In this document: positions 19,322 to 27,248 of the stretch, one piece after another
Numbering within the stretch: position 1 is the stretch's first letter
Layout of the letters: each line of letters starts with the position of its first letter
Program-made: the position numbers and the translations under genes
Assembly (NCBI RefSeq): GCF_907177275.1
Contig: NZ_CAJSLV010000092.1
Location: 209,730 to 273,729 of the forward strand
Source of the DNA: Actinacidiphila cocklensis
GTDB lineage: Bacteria; Actinomycetota; Actinomycetes; Streptomycetales; Streptomycetaceae
Direction of reading: 5' to 3'
DNA length: 64,000 bases
Notes under the pieces: generated by a model
What the model was told of the DNA's origin: nothing
The model's database searches: none
The model's input: the letters and a program-made list of their open reading frames with translations, nothing else

Positions 19322-21096
19322 GCTCTCGGCTGCCTTCCGGGCAGCACTCACAGGTAGTCCTCGTCGGCGGATCGCAGTACGAGTACCACCCCGACATCGA
19401 GTCCGTGGACCGGAATCTGGACGGTCTGCGCCGGGTTCTCACCGACCCCGCCTACTGGGGCCTGCCGCCGGAGAACTGCCACGTCATCCGGAACCCGGAG
19501 AACCCGGACGAGGTGATGACGGTCCTGGAGACCGCTGCAGAACGTGCGACGGACGCCCTGATCTTCTATTTCGCCGGGCACGGTTTCTCCGACGAGGGCG
19601 GCCTGTATCTCGCGCTGAAGAACACCCGCCAGCCGCGGTCGGCCGTGCGCTACAACTCGATCCACTACGAGTGGGTGCGCACGGCGATGCTGCAGGGGGA
19701 CTCGCCGGCCACCCGCCGGGTCATCATCCTCGACTGCTGCTACAGCGGCCGCGCCGCCAACGAGCAGATGGGGGTGGTGATGGGACCCGAGTCGACCGGC
19801 GTGCACGGGGCCGTGGTCTGGGCGGCCACCACCCCCACCCGGCTCGCGGTCGCCCCGTTGGACGGGGAGTACACGGCCTTCACCGGGGAGTTGATGCACA
19901 CCCTCGACTCGGGCATCGAAGGTGCGTCGGAACTCCTCGACATGGACACGATCTTCAAGCGGGTCAGCCGCAACCTCGTGGTCAAGGGCTTTCCGCAGCC
20001 CGACCAGCACAACCGCGCACTCGGCGGCCAGCTGGCCCTGGTGCGCAATCGCGCGCTGTCCGGGGCGGCAAGCGCGCCGATCCCGGAGCAGACCGTCCCG
20101 GGCGGCCGGGGGCAGCCCTTCGCGCCGTTCGCGAGCAGTGCGTCCTGGGAGCCCTTCACCTGGGGCACGATGCACACCGATCTGCTGGTCGTCGAGGGCG
20201 ACGGCGAGAGTGCCATTCCGGAAGACTCCGTCCACGTACGGACGATGGACGAGGACGTCGAACTCCCGGAGGAGATGGCCCGGTGGCGGGCGGAGATCGA
20301 GGCCGAGCAGGAGTCGCTGCGCCTTGCCGGGAAGCCGTACTTCTGGAACGGGCTCAATTTCGCGGTGGACCAGGTCACGATCGGGCGGGTCGCGGAGACG
20401 GAGGCCCCGGAGATCTATCTCCGGCTGCAGAATTCCGACTACTTCACCTTCCTGGCCACGCAGCAGCTCGACCGGCAGTTCGCGGACGGAACGACTCCCA
20501 GGAGCCGGTACCTCGACCCGTACGACCCGATGGACGTGCCCGCCTTCATGGGCTCCTCCTTCGGCACGAACGTCGCCGTGATCACGCGCGACGAGAAGCT
20601 GATCGTCTCGCGGCGCAGCCAGACGGTGGGTTCGCATCCCGGCACCTGGAACTCCTCGGCCAACGAGGCGCTGTCACGGGTCGTGGACAACGCGGCCCGG
20701 CGGGCTCCGAACATCTTCGACGTGGCGCGTCGCGGACTCAGCGAGGAGCTGGCACTCAGTGCGGACGAGTACCGGCTCAGCATGCTGGCGCTGACCATCG
20801 ACAAGGGCACGCACCAGTGGGGAGCGCTGTTCCTCGCGCGGTTGCGCGGGGTGACCTCCCACGAGTTCATCGCCCGCCGGTCCCGCGGCGTGTCCGACAA
20901 ATGGGAGCACGACCGGCACGAACTGGTCGACTTCGAGATCGAACCGGTGACCCGTTTCATCTTCCACCCGGACCGTGCCGACCTGTGGTCGCCCACGGCG
21001 CCGGGCCTCTTCTACCTGGCCCTGGTGAGCAAGTACGGCAGGGTCGCCGTCGAGCGCGAGAGCGCGCGCGTCCTGGCACGGCTCCAGCACGGCTGA
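19318..21096 (+). CDS. Caspase-like protease fused to a Nudix-like domain
   Basis: This 592-residue protein begins with a caspase (C14) domain. Its catalytic His is in IFYFAGHGFSDEGG (H88) and its Cys in VIILDCCYSGRAA (C141, after D139), the metacaspase-like layout. A linker (about 250-330) leads to a second domain (about 340-592). That domain has GSHPGTWNSSANEALSR and DVARRGLSEELAL, which read as a degenerate Nudix box keeping R472, L474, E476 and E477 but losing the first box Glu and the Gly. The start is TTG 19318, coupled to EACC1 by a four-base overlap with GGAGGAG upstream. A conflict or cell-suicide role is inferred from the family. Confidence 0.8.
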   Translation: MSSRLPSGQHSQVVLVGGSQYEYHPDIESVDRNLDGLRRVLTDPAYWGLPPENCHVIRNPENPDEVMTVLETAAERATDALIFYFAGHGFSDEGGLYLALKNTRQPRSAVRYNSIHYEWVRTAMLQGDSPATRRVIILDCCYSGRAANEQMGVVMGPESTGVHGAVVWAATTPTRLAVAPLDGEYTAFTGELMHTLDSGIEGASELLDMDTIFKRVSRNLVVKGFPQPDQHNRALGGQLALVRNRALSGAASAPIPEQTVPGGRGQPFAPFASSASWEPFTWGTMHTDLLVVEGDGESAIPEDSVHVRTMDEDVELPEEMARWRAEIEAEQESLRLAGKPYFWNGLNFAVDQVTIGRVAETEAPEIYLRLQNSDYFTFLATQQLDRQFADGTTPRSRYLDPYDPMDVPAFMGSSFGTNVAVITRDEKLIVSRRSQTVGSHPGTWNSSANEALSRVVDNAARRAPNIFDVARRGLSEELALSADEYRLSMLALTIDKGTHQWGALFLARLRGVTSHEFIARRSRGVSDKWEHDRHELVDFEIEPVTRFIFHPDRADLWSPTAPGLFYLALVSKYGRVAVERESARVLARLQHG

Positions 21097-21159
21097 GGCG
21101 CGGGCGCGGGCGCGGCCGCGGGCGCGGGCGCTGGCGCGAGGAAGCGCCTGCGCAGGCGC
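21097..21159. repeat. GC-only hexamer repeat and palindrome after the caspase gene
   Basis: GGGCGC-type units fill 21097-21140, followed by the perfect 16-bp palindrome GCGCCTGCGCAGGCGC at 21144-21159. The palindrome may act as a terminator for the EACC1-caspase unit; the repeat itself is simple sequence. Confidence 0.5.
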
Positions 21160-21252
21160 CCGCACGATGACGCCGCTGATCGGACGCGAGTGGACCCACT
21201 CGGGTGACGGCCCCCGGCTGCCGCAGCCACTTCCGGTCCCTGCCTCCGAACG

Positions 21253-21432
21253 GTCGAGCAGGTCGCGCTTGGCCGTCAGGTTGTCGCGGATGCCGGTGTA
21301 GTACGTGTCGCGGAGGGCGAGGGCCTGGGCCTGGGCGATGGCGTGCTTGGAAGGGGCCGAGGCGACGCAGGTCAGGAACTGCTTCGCCGTGCGGACGGCC
21401 GCGACGAGGTCGGGGGAGCCGGTTACCCAGGC
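21253..21432 (-). pseudogene. Fragment of a PLP-dependent aminotransferase
   Basis: Sixty codons match the middle of the aminotransferases at 27249-28409 and 32222-32839. WVTGSPDLVAAVRTAKQFLT and YYTGIRDNLTAKRDLLD are shared, with decay between (CVASAPSKHAIAQAQAL instead of YVASGPFQYAIAEAL). Both ends stop abruptly: after TTACCC on one side and after the Asp of DLLD on the other. It is closer to the 32-kb copy (TGSPDL, YYTGIRD) than to the intact 28-kb copy. It is a recombination remnant, not a gene. Confidence 0.85.
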
Positions 21433-21454
21433 CACGCCTCGGTCACACGCTCAT
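21425..21454. repeat. Copy 1 of a 30-bp direct repeat
   Basis: ACCCAGGCCAC, seven variable bases, TCACACGCTCAT. The same arrangement recurs at 28517-28546 in the same orientation. This copy sits at the broken edge of the aminotransferase fragment and about 240 bases before the recombinase relic. Confidence 0.7.
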
Positions 21455-21689
21455 CCGGTCGCAGCGGGCAGATCGCCGGGAAGAGGGCGGAAGCAAACGT
21501 GTCGGCCCGCATCGGTGCCGCGGCCGGTCGGTCGGAGCCGTCACCCGCGCCGCGCCGTTTCACCCGCCCGCGACCTGACCGCCCGCCGAGTCCGCGGATG
21601 ACGCGAATGGTGTCGGTCACCGGCAGTCCCAATTCGTGAACGCAACCGACCGGCCGGCTGCCGTGTTCTCCGCCTTCGCGCGGTGCCTG

Positions 21690-22283
21690 TGGCATGGACA
21701 GACGTGTCGGTTGCCCGTTCCCGCCGACGCCGGCCCCGGCACCTGGCCCGCGATCATCGACGCGGGAGTGTGGGCCGAGGCCAGGGGCACGGCGTGAGTT
21801 CCGATCGGCAGCCCACAAGGAGGCACTCAGCAAGCCCCGGCACCGGTACTACCTCCTACGCGGCCTGGTCCTGTGCGGGCGCTGCGGCACCCTGATGTCG
21901 GGTACGGCCAAGAGCGCAGGTCCTGCGTACCAGTGCAATCGCCGGGGACGGAACGACGAGAAGAAGTGCTCCCGGGCGATAGTGGCGCCGACGCTTGAGG
22001 ACTTCGTCAGCGAGGCGGCCGTCAAGCTGCTCAGCGAGCTCCGGGTGGACGGTCGGCTCGCCAGCAGCAACCTCTCCGAGGGCGTGGCCGAAGAGGTGGA
22101 GGACTCCTCGACGGCCTTACGGGCGCGGGCGCACGGGCCGCCTGGGAGGCCGAGGAAATGACGGACGAGCGTCGCAATGCCGTGCTGCGTTTCCTGTTCT
22201 CGGGCGTCGTCATCGACGAACCGAAGAAGCTCGGTCGGTACATGGACTGGGACCGGATCAGCATCGACCAGAACCCGCTGTAG
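21690..22283 (+). pseudogene. Relic of a large serine recombinase (integrase)
   Basis: Pieces of a large serine recombinase lie in order but in different frames. First comes the end of the recombinase domain (TWPAIIDAGVWAEARGTA), broken by a stop. Next is the zinc ribbon (LRGLVLCGRCGTLMSG, then YQCNRRGRNDEKKCSRAIV). Last is the C-terminal segment (VLRFLFSGVVIDEPKKLGRY to the stop 22281-22283), reached only after a second frameshift near 22130. The N-terminal resolvase domain with the catalytic Ser is absent. It marks a former integrative element. Confidence 0.85.
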
Positions 22284-22320
22284 TGCCCACACGATTCGAC
22301 TCGGGCAGGTTCAGCAGTCC

Positions 22321-23460
22321 TCAAGAGTCTCCCTCGGCGAGCGCCTGCTGCGAGACGAGTTCGGATCGGGTCAGCTCCAAGAGTCGGCCCATCCAGTTCC
22401 GTCCGCGACTGTCCGGGGCATCCCTCCAGAAGGGAGAGTCCGACAACCCGGTATAGCTGATGGTGGCGTCGCCCGTGGAGACGAGGATCTCGGCAAGTTC
22501 GATGTGCTGGGCGAACTTCGCGCGCAGCAGGCCGGTCATGACGGCGAGCCGCACGCTGGGCCAGTCCGTCCGTCGGCTTGCGCGTCCCCCCAGGTCATGT
22601 GCCTCCCGGGCGGTGGGGGCGTCCCCTATCTGCGCACGATCAGAAGCATCGGCCGCGGACAGTGCCCAGTAGCCGTGGAGCACGGAGGGGTAGGTTTCAC
22701 CCGCGAACTGCACGGGCGCCGGAAAATCGTTGCGCAGGACGAACAGCCCCAGTTCTTCGGGCCAGCCTCGCGGGAATACGGTCTCGTGCAAGGTGACGGC
22801 CGGGCCGGTGCCCTCGTCGGGGTCGTCCGCATATTGCACAGCGCGCCGCTCCTGTGCCTGTGCAACTCCATCGTCCCCACGATGGAAATAGTCCAGGGCT
22901 GACTGGTGCATTTCCTCCGTCGCCACAGGACCGTCCCCGTCGACGCGTTGGCCGAGGTCGGTGAGCAGGATCCGCAGGGGACGATCCTGGCGGTCCATGT
23001 CGCCCAGAACGTAGATGCGCAGGTGCGGCGGCACTGCCAGATAGGCGTCCCGCAACAGGGCGCGATGGTGTTCCGTCGGACCCTGCTGGTAGCGCCGGAT
23101 AGCCTCCCAGCAGCGTTCCCCTGCGGTTGACCGGCCGCTCAGCTCTTCGATCCGGTCGGCGACCTCCGCGAGGAACCCCTCAGGAGTCAGCGGTTCGCCG
23201 TGTCGTGAAAGCCACTTCGACGGTTCGGCAGCGAGCGTGGGAACCCCGGGCTTGGTCGGCGTGAGCGTTCCTGATGCCAGCAGCCTCTGCAGGCCGGCCA
23301 CGTCGGTTCGATCCCCGCACATGATCGCGCCGTCGGCGAAGACGATCAGGTCGTTCACGAACCACTGTGCTTCGAGGCGCTGCCGCTGCCATACGTGGCA
23401 CCAGGCCCCGTGGATCCGCTCCCCGTCCACCATCCGATACGTCGGTCCCCGCCATGTCAT
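22321..23460 (-). CDS. NADAR-domain protein (ADP-ribose glycosidase-like)
   Basis: This 379-residue protein has a NADAR domain in its C-terminal third: FAGETYPSVLHGYWALSAAD, LGGRASRRTDWPSVRLAVMT, LLRAKFAQHIELAEILVSTG and SRGRNWMGRLLELTRSEL. NADAR proteins cleave N-glycosidic bonds of ADP-ribose and some reverse DNA or nucleotide ADP-ribosylation next to toxins. The N-terminal part (about 1-75, GAWCHVWQRQRLEAQWFVND and GAIMCGDRTDVAGLQRLL) looks like a separate domain of unknown role; a helical middle follows. The ATG at 23460 is the longest start; ATG 23433 is possible. It faces the recombinase relic tail to tail. Confidence 0.8.
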   Translation of the reverse strand: MTWRGPTYRMVDGERIHGAWCHVWQRQRLEAQWFVNDLIVFADGAIMCGDRTDVAGLQRLLASGTLTPTKPGVPTLAAEPSKWLSRHGEPLTPEGFLAEVADRIEELSGRSTAGERCWEAIRRYQQGPTEHHRALLRDAYLAVPPHLRIYVLGDMDRQDRPLRILLTDLGQRVDGDGPVATEEMHQSALDYFHRGDDGVAQAQERRAVQYADDPDEGTGPAVTLHETVFPRGWPEELGLFVLRNDFPAPVQFAGETYPSVLHGYWALSAADASDRAQIGDAPTAREAHDLGGRASRRTDWPSVRLAVMTGLLRAKFAQHIELAEILVSTGDATISYTGLSDSPFWRDAPDSRGRNWMGRLLELTRSELVSQQALAEGDS

Positions 23461-23852
23461 GGGCGCACGCTACCGCCTGTCCATCGGTTCCAGACGTGTA
23501 CGCCCATCAACCGCTACGAGGCGGCTATTCGCCTCCGCCTGGCGTGGACCGACCTCAGCGTCGAGGGATCGAGATGGCGGCTACGGACGGGCTTGCAGGG
23601 CCTCGGTCCATGCTTGTGGACTGCGGAAGTGGTTCGTGTGGCCGGCGGAGAGGACAGCGCGCAGCTCTCCCAGATACTCGGTGTCGGCCGGGAGATCCAA
23701 TTGCCTGGCTTCGTTCACTTCAAGCAGCAGCGTTTGTCTGCCGCATCGGGCAGCAGTTGGAGATCGTGAGGGTCGTTGTTGTTCACGAGAGATGACGGCA
23801 GTTGGACGAGGCGGCAGCATGTCGGCGTGGCACCACTGAGATCATCGGTGAC
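23461..23852. other. Intergenic stretch without a supported gene
   Basis: Several overlapping frames are open here, none with recognisable motifs or consistent codon bias. A leftward 79-codon frame ending near 23581 (containing HTNHFRSPQAWTEALQA) is the most protein-like but has no start signal. It probably includes the promoters of the divergent NADAR and SDR genes and decayed sequence. Confidence 0.4.
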
Positions 23853-24437
23853 ATGAAAGTACTTGTGATCGGGGCGACCGGAACGGTCGGCACTGCTGTC
23901 GCCAGCGCGTTAGAGGCTTCTCATCAGGTCGTGAAGGCTTCGCGGAGCGGCCCGGTGAAGGTGAATCTGGAAGTTCCTTCCTCCCTGGACGCGCTCTTCG
24001 AGGAGCTGCCAGACCTCGACGCGGTGGTGTGCTGTGCTGCCAGCGGCCCGCTGGTGGACTTGGTGATCGCGTCAGATGACGAGATCGCGGCCGGAGCGCG
24101 GGGCAAGCTCCTGGGGCAGGTTGCCCTGGCCCGGCGTGCCGTGCGTCATCTGCGGGACGGTGGCTCTGTCACCCTGACTGGGGGCACCTTCGCCGCGCCG
24201 CTGACTGGTGGGTCGCTGGGGGCGCTCATCAACACTGGCCTGGAGGGTTTCGTCCGCAACGCGGCTGGTGAGCTGCCGCGGAATCTGCGGATCAATCTCA
24301 TCAGCCCTGGGTGGATCAAGGAGACCCTGGAAAACATGGGCATGGACTCGGCCGATGGTACTCCCGTCTCCGAGGTAGCCCGTGTGTATGTGGAGGCTGT
24401 GGAAGGCACCGCGCAGGGCCAGACCATGCGTCCGTGA
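23853..24437 (+). CDS. Short-chain dehydrogenase/reductase without the usual YxxxK motif
   Basis: This 194-residue protein starts with a Rossmann nucleotide loop (KVLVIGATGTVGTAVASAL). It continues with ASRSGPVKVNLEVPSSLDAL, VVCCAASGPLVDL and LRINLISPGWIKETLENMG. The catalytic Tyr-x3-Lys is absent: GALINTGLEGFVRNAA stands in its place, a feature of a small SDR subfamily. Dinucleotide binding is likely; a classical reduction is doubtful. The ATG at 23853 gives the standard N-terminus; earlier in-frame codons do not fit. It is encoded alone within the accessory region. Confidence 0.8.
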   Translation: MKVLVIGATGTVGTAVASALEASHQVVKASRSGPVKVNLEVPSSLDALFEELPDLDAVVCCAASGPLVDLVIASDDEIAAGARGKLLGQVALARRAVRHLRDGGSVTLTGGTFAAPLTGGSLGALINTGLEGFVRNAAGELPRNLRINLISPGWIKETLENMGMDSADGTPVSEVARVYVEAVEGTAQGQTMRP

Positions 24438-24754
24438 CCGCCCGGCGGGGATGGCACGCCGCCGTGCGGGCGGCGGGCCGCCAAGGCGGGTCTTGTAGGT
24501 GTCAGCTGGCCTTGGCGGGTTCCCCGCCCCTGCCCAGGAGAGCGCGACCTCGTTGGCGCCCAGGAGCTGACCAGTGTTCTCGCTATCGGCCCGCTCGCCG
24601 CTATCAACCTGCGTGACGCCGTCCTCCGCGAGCCAACGGTGAGCGGCATCCACGGCGGGAGTGTCCATCCGGACAGAATGAAGAATTCTGGGTGAATGGT
24701 CGGGCAGCGGTGCTCGACGCGCCTCGAATTCTCGGGCGTACCCGAAGAGATCAG
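24438..24754. other. Intergenic stretch without a supported gene
   Basis: A leftward frame from ATG 24668 (MDTPAVDAAHRWLAEDGVTQ) runs on antisense to the SDR gene and has no conserved motif or ribosome site. I see no RNA gene or terminator. The sequence may be a decayed coding remnant. Confidence 0.35.
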
Positions 24755-25354
24755 TCAGACCGTGAGGTGGTCAGCAGGCTCTGCTGCGGCAGGGAACCCC
24801 AGCCTGTCCAGCAGCGCCGTGAACGACTCCTCCACGAAGACCTCGTGGGAGCGCAGAACGGCCTCGATCGAGGCCGGGTCGGCCTTACCGGGGAAGCCCG
24901 CGTTGGCCGCCCAGGCCAGAGCAGCCCGCGCATCGGCCGGTACCGTCGCGTCCAGTTCGGCCAGCTTGCGTCGGGTGGCTGCCGCGTAGGCGGGTGTGGT
25001 CACCCATACGCTCATGTCACCCATGCCCGCAGGCTCTTCCGCCCAGAGGTCTCCCGCCTCGCTGGCCGCCAGCAACTCCAAGTGCAGGTAGGCATCCCAC
25101 TGCCGGCCGTCGGTCCCCAGCCCTGTGACCAGCGCAGTGTCGCTGTCGTAGACGGAGGCGCAACAGGCCGCGGCCCCGGTCCACTGGACCAGCGCGGCAA
25201 GGCTGGCTTCCTCCCATAGCCCGTAGTCGAGTTGTAGTGTCTGCCAGCCGCCCGGTCGAGGCCACCATGCATGAATGCCGTCCCGAACCTCCTCACGGAG
25301 GCCGCTGAAAACCGGCGCTTCCACCAGCGGGCACTCACTGCGGCCAAAGATCAA
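24755..25354 (-). CDS. Hypothetical protein, unknown family
   Basis: I do not recognise this roughly 199-residue protein. The part from WPRPGGWQTLQLDYGLWEEA to the C-terminus reads as one globular domain, with LVTGLGTDGRQWDAYLHLEL, WVTTPAYAAATRRKLAELD and ALAWAANAGFPGKADPASIE. No membrane segment, signal peptide or metal motif is visible. The start is uncertain: TTG 25354 with GGGG just upstream is chosen, a GTG lies within the next 15 codons, and the frame stays open further up to 26116 without conserved sequence. It is divergent from the helix-turn-helix-like gene at 25529. Confidence 0.55.
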   Translation of the reverse strand: MIFGRSECPLVEAPVFSGLREEVRDGIHAWWPRPGGWQTLQLDYGLWEEASLAALVQWTGAAACCASVYDSDTALVTGLGTDGRQWDAYLHLELLAASEAGDLWAEEPAGMGDMSVWVTTPAYAAATRRKLAELDATVPADARAALAWAANAGFPGKADPASIEAVLRSHEVFVEESFTALLDRLGFPAAAEPADHLTV

Positions 25355-25528
25355 ATCCCCGGAGAATCCCACCCTGCTCCCTCCACGATGCGTCGCCCGC
25401 ACGATAGGGGAGGCGACCGACAACAGGTCGAATCCCGCTCGTCCGCGAGCGCGCCTGGACCCTGGAGTTGCACGAACTCCCCGCAAACTTGGTGCCCAAG
25501 GGCCAGGAGGCCATGGAACGCTGTGCCT

Positions 25529-26065
25529 ATGAGCCAGTCGACCCCCTACGACGACGAACGCCTGAAGTACTCCCGCCAGGGACTCGCCCGGCTCGTGCTC
25601 TCCGACCAAGCCCAGGGCGTGGCTACCAGCGCCGCTGGTCTCGTAGGCACGCGCCAAGACGCCGATACTGGCCTCGGAGGGCGACTCAGCCAGGCCCGGC
25701 AGCTTGTTGAATTGGCGGAACGAACCGTCGCGGCGGCGGTCATCTACGAACTCGAAAGAGGAAGTTCCTGGGAACAGATTGCCGCGTACCTTGGGACCAG
25801 CGCCGACGAAGCCTGCGAGCGTTTTACCCCCGTACTTCGGCAGTGGAGCACGGCTTTCCGGGAGCCGTACCGGCTGGACGAGACAGGCCGCAAGCGCGTC
25901 CCGCAGTTGCCCACTGCGGCATACGACCCCGCCTTCGCCTGTCACCAGCTCGACACGTGGGCTTTCATCCACCACGTCGGAATCAACGATCACCAGGCCG
26001 TCAGTGCCGGCCTCGACATGCGCGGCGCCTCGGACGAGCCTGACCCGGCAACCGAGGAGAGCTGA
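25529..26065 (+). CDS. Hypothetical protein with a sigma-like helix-turn-helix
   Basis: This 178-residue protein begins MSQSTPYDDERLKYSRQGLA. It contains RTVAAAVIYELERGSSWEQI followed by AAYLGTSADEACERFTPVLR, a helix-turn-helix pattern common in small Streptomyces proteins of unknown role, where a long helix leads into a GxSWxxIAxxLG turn. The C-terminal half (about 100-178) has no recognisable motif. ATG 25529 is preferred; GTG 25523 would add two residues. A 34-codon frame follows three bases after its stop and may form an operon with it. Confidence 0.6.
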   Translation: MSQSTPYDDERLKYSRQGLARLVLSDQAQGVATSAAGLVGTRQDADTGLGGRLSQARQLVELAERTVAAAVIYELERGSSWEQIAAYLGTSADEACERFTPVLRQWSTAFREPYRLDETGRKRVPQLPTAAYDPAFACHQLDTWAFIHHVGINDHQAVSAGLDMRGASDEPDPATEES

Positions 26066-26068
26066 CCC

Positions 26069-26173
26069 ATGGCCCTCACGGGGCTTGACCCTGAACGAGT
26101 CGCACGGGAACAGCACCAGGCGCTGGTGGATGAGCTGACGCGTGCCATCAGCGAGATCGAGCCTTCAACCTGA
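26069..26173 (+). CDS. Small 34-residue ORF downstream of the HTH-like gene
   Basis: ATG 26069 starts three bases after the stop of the preceding gene, with CGAGGAGAGC overlapping that stop as a possible ribosome site. The product reads MALTGLDPERVAREQHQALV and ends EIEPST, a plain amphipathic helix. It could be a real small protein, or the N-terminal end of a longer gene cut by recombination, since the downstream sequence changes character at once. Confidence 0.4.
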   Translation: MALTGLDPERVAREQHQALVDELTRAISEIEPST

Positions 26174-26248
26174 ACGTGTCCGGAGGTGATGGCCGACGGA
26201 CGCTCAACGACATCCGACAGGTTCCGGGAGCCCGGTCGCCCCGGGCGA

Positions 26249-26758
26249 TCACGTCGGATGCAGTACAGCCGTGGCGATCTCGCGCACGCGGGCATGCGTG
26301 ATGCCGTTGCGCTGCTCGACGGCGAGGGGGTGGTCGGTGGGCTCCAGTTCGATGAACGGGCGGCTGCCGACCGGTCGCGTGTGGGCGTTGGTCTTCAAGT
26401 CGGTGGTGCTCTCGGAGTAGAGCGCGAGCTCGGTGCTGAGCCAGCCGAAGTAGGGCTTCTCGGTCTCGCGGCCCTCGGTGTTCCAGACCTCGAGGGCGCG
26501 GGCGAAGTTGTCCTTGCTCAGGGAGACCCACACGCCCCATGAGAAGACGTCCTCGCTGCCGATCACGGGTATCTCGATCAGGCCCCTGATGAAGAAGTGC
26601 TGGCCCCTGATCACGCACTGGTCGGACGACAGCATGCTGTCCGGGTCATTCTCGAAGCGGGGCTCCCAGACGTCGGGAGCCATGGTCGAGTAGCCCATGG
26701 GGGGCTCTGCATGGTGGTCGCCGCAGCGTGAGCATGTGAAGCCGAGATCGTCAGACAT
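26249..26758 (-). CDS. DUF2199 domain-containing protein
   Basis: This 169-residue protein matches the DUF2199 family. It has a zinc-ribbon-like start (FTCSRCGDHHAEPPMGYSTM), then LSSDQCVIRGQHFFIRGLIE, VFSWGVWVSLSKDNFARALE and the C-terminal ELEPTDHPLAVEQRNGITH. Length is normal and the ATG at 26758 is the standard start. The function of the family is unknown; members are scattered through accessory regions of actinomycetes. Confidence 0.85.
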   Translation of the reverse strand: MSDDLGFTCSRCGDHHAEPPMGYSTMAPDVWEPRFENDPDSMLSSDQCVIRGQHFFIRGLIEIPVIGSEDVFSWGVWVSLSKDNFARALEVWNTEGRETEKPYFGWLSTELALYSESTTDLKTNAHTRPVGSRPFIELEPTDHPLAVEQRNGITHARVREIATAVLHPT

Positions 26759-26877
26759 GGCGGGAGCCTAGCGACCGCCCGGCTCCGGTGGCCGCCGTAT
26801 GGCGCCGGCGCCGTCCGGGCTCAGCTGTCGGTGGCCACTGCGAGGATTCCCGGAATGCTACGCGAGGAGATGACGCG

Positions 26878-27021
26878 GGCACCTGGGACAGAGGCCCCTT
26901 CGACAACGACACCGCCGCCGACTTCGCCGGCGACCTGGACGAGGCAGCCCTGGAAGAGCGAGGGCCTATGGTCCGCAGAGTCCTCAAACGCGCCGCCGAT
27001 GCCACGGTGACGTGCACTTGA
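26878..27021 (+). pseudogene. Truncated DUF4259 gene without a start codon
   Basis: GTWDRGPFDNDTAADFAGDL followed by DEAALEERGPMVRRVLKRAA is the unmistakable beginning of a DUF4259 protein, normally MGTW followed by about 130 residues. Here the codon before GTW is GCG rather than ATG, and the frame stops after 48 codons. The nearest in-frame ATG, at 26788, would add an unrelated stretch. It is a relic or a heavily shortened allele. Confidence 0.7.
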
Positions 27022-27248
27022 ACCTGCCGGGACGCCGAGGCAGGCTGCAGGAGGAGCGCTCTCGCGGAGTTGGCCGGGCTGGGGCAACGGCCGGCTTTAT
27101 ACGCAGGTGAACGGCATAGTGCAAGGCCCGCCCGCTCGCCAACGAACGTGGGAAGCGAGCACCCTGGCACGCCGCAGTGCCTGTTCAGCAACCGGGTGGG
27201 CGACTCTCTGCCGGCCCCAGGCCAGCCTGTCTTTACAGCTGCGAGCTG

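Noticed and set aside
23581..23820. 79-codon leftward ORF
   Set aside because: Reads partly like protein but has no recognised family, no ribosome site and sits in a gap full of equal-length frames.
24072..24668. Leftward frame antisense to the SDR gene
   Set aside because: No motif, no ribosome site, and most of it mirrors the codon bias of the SDR gene.
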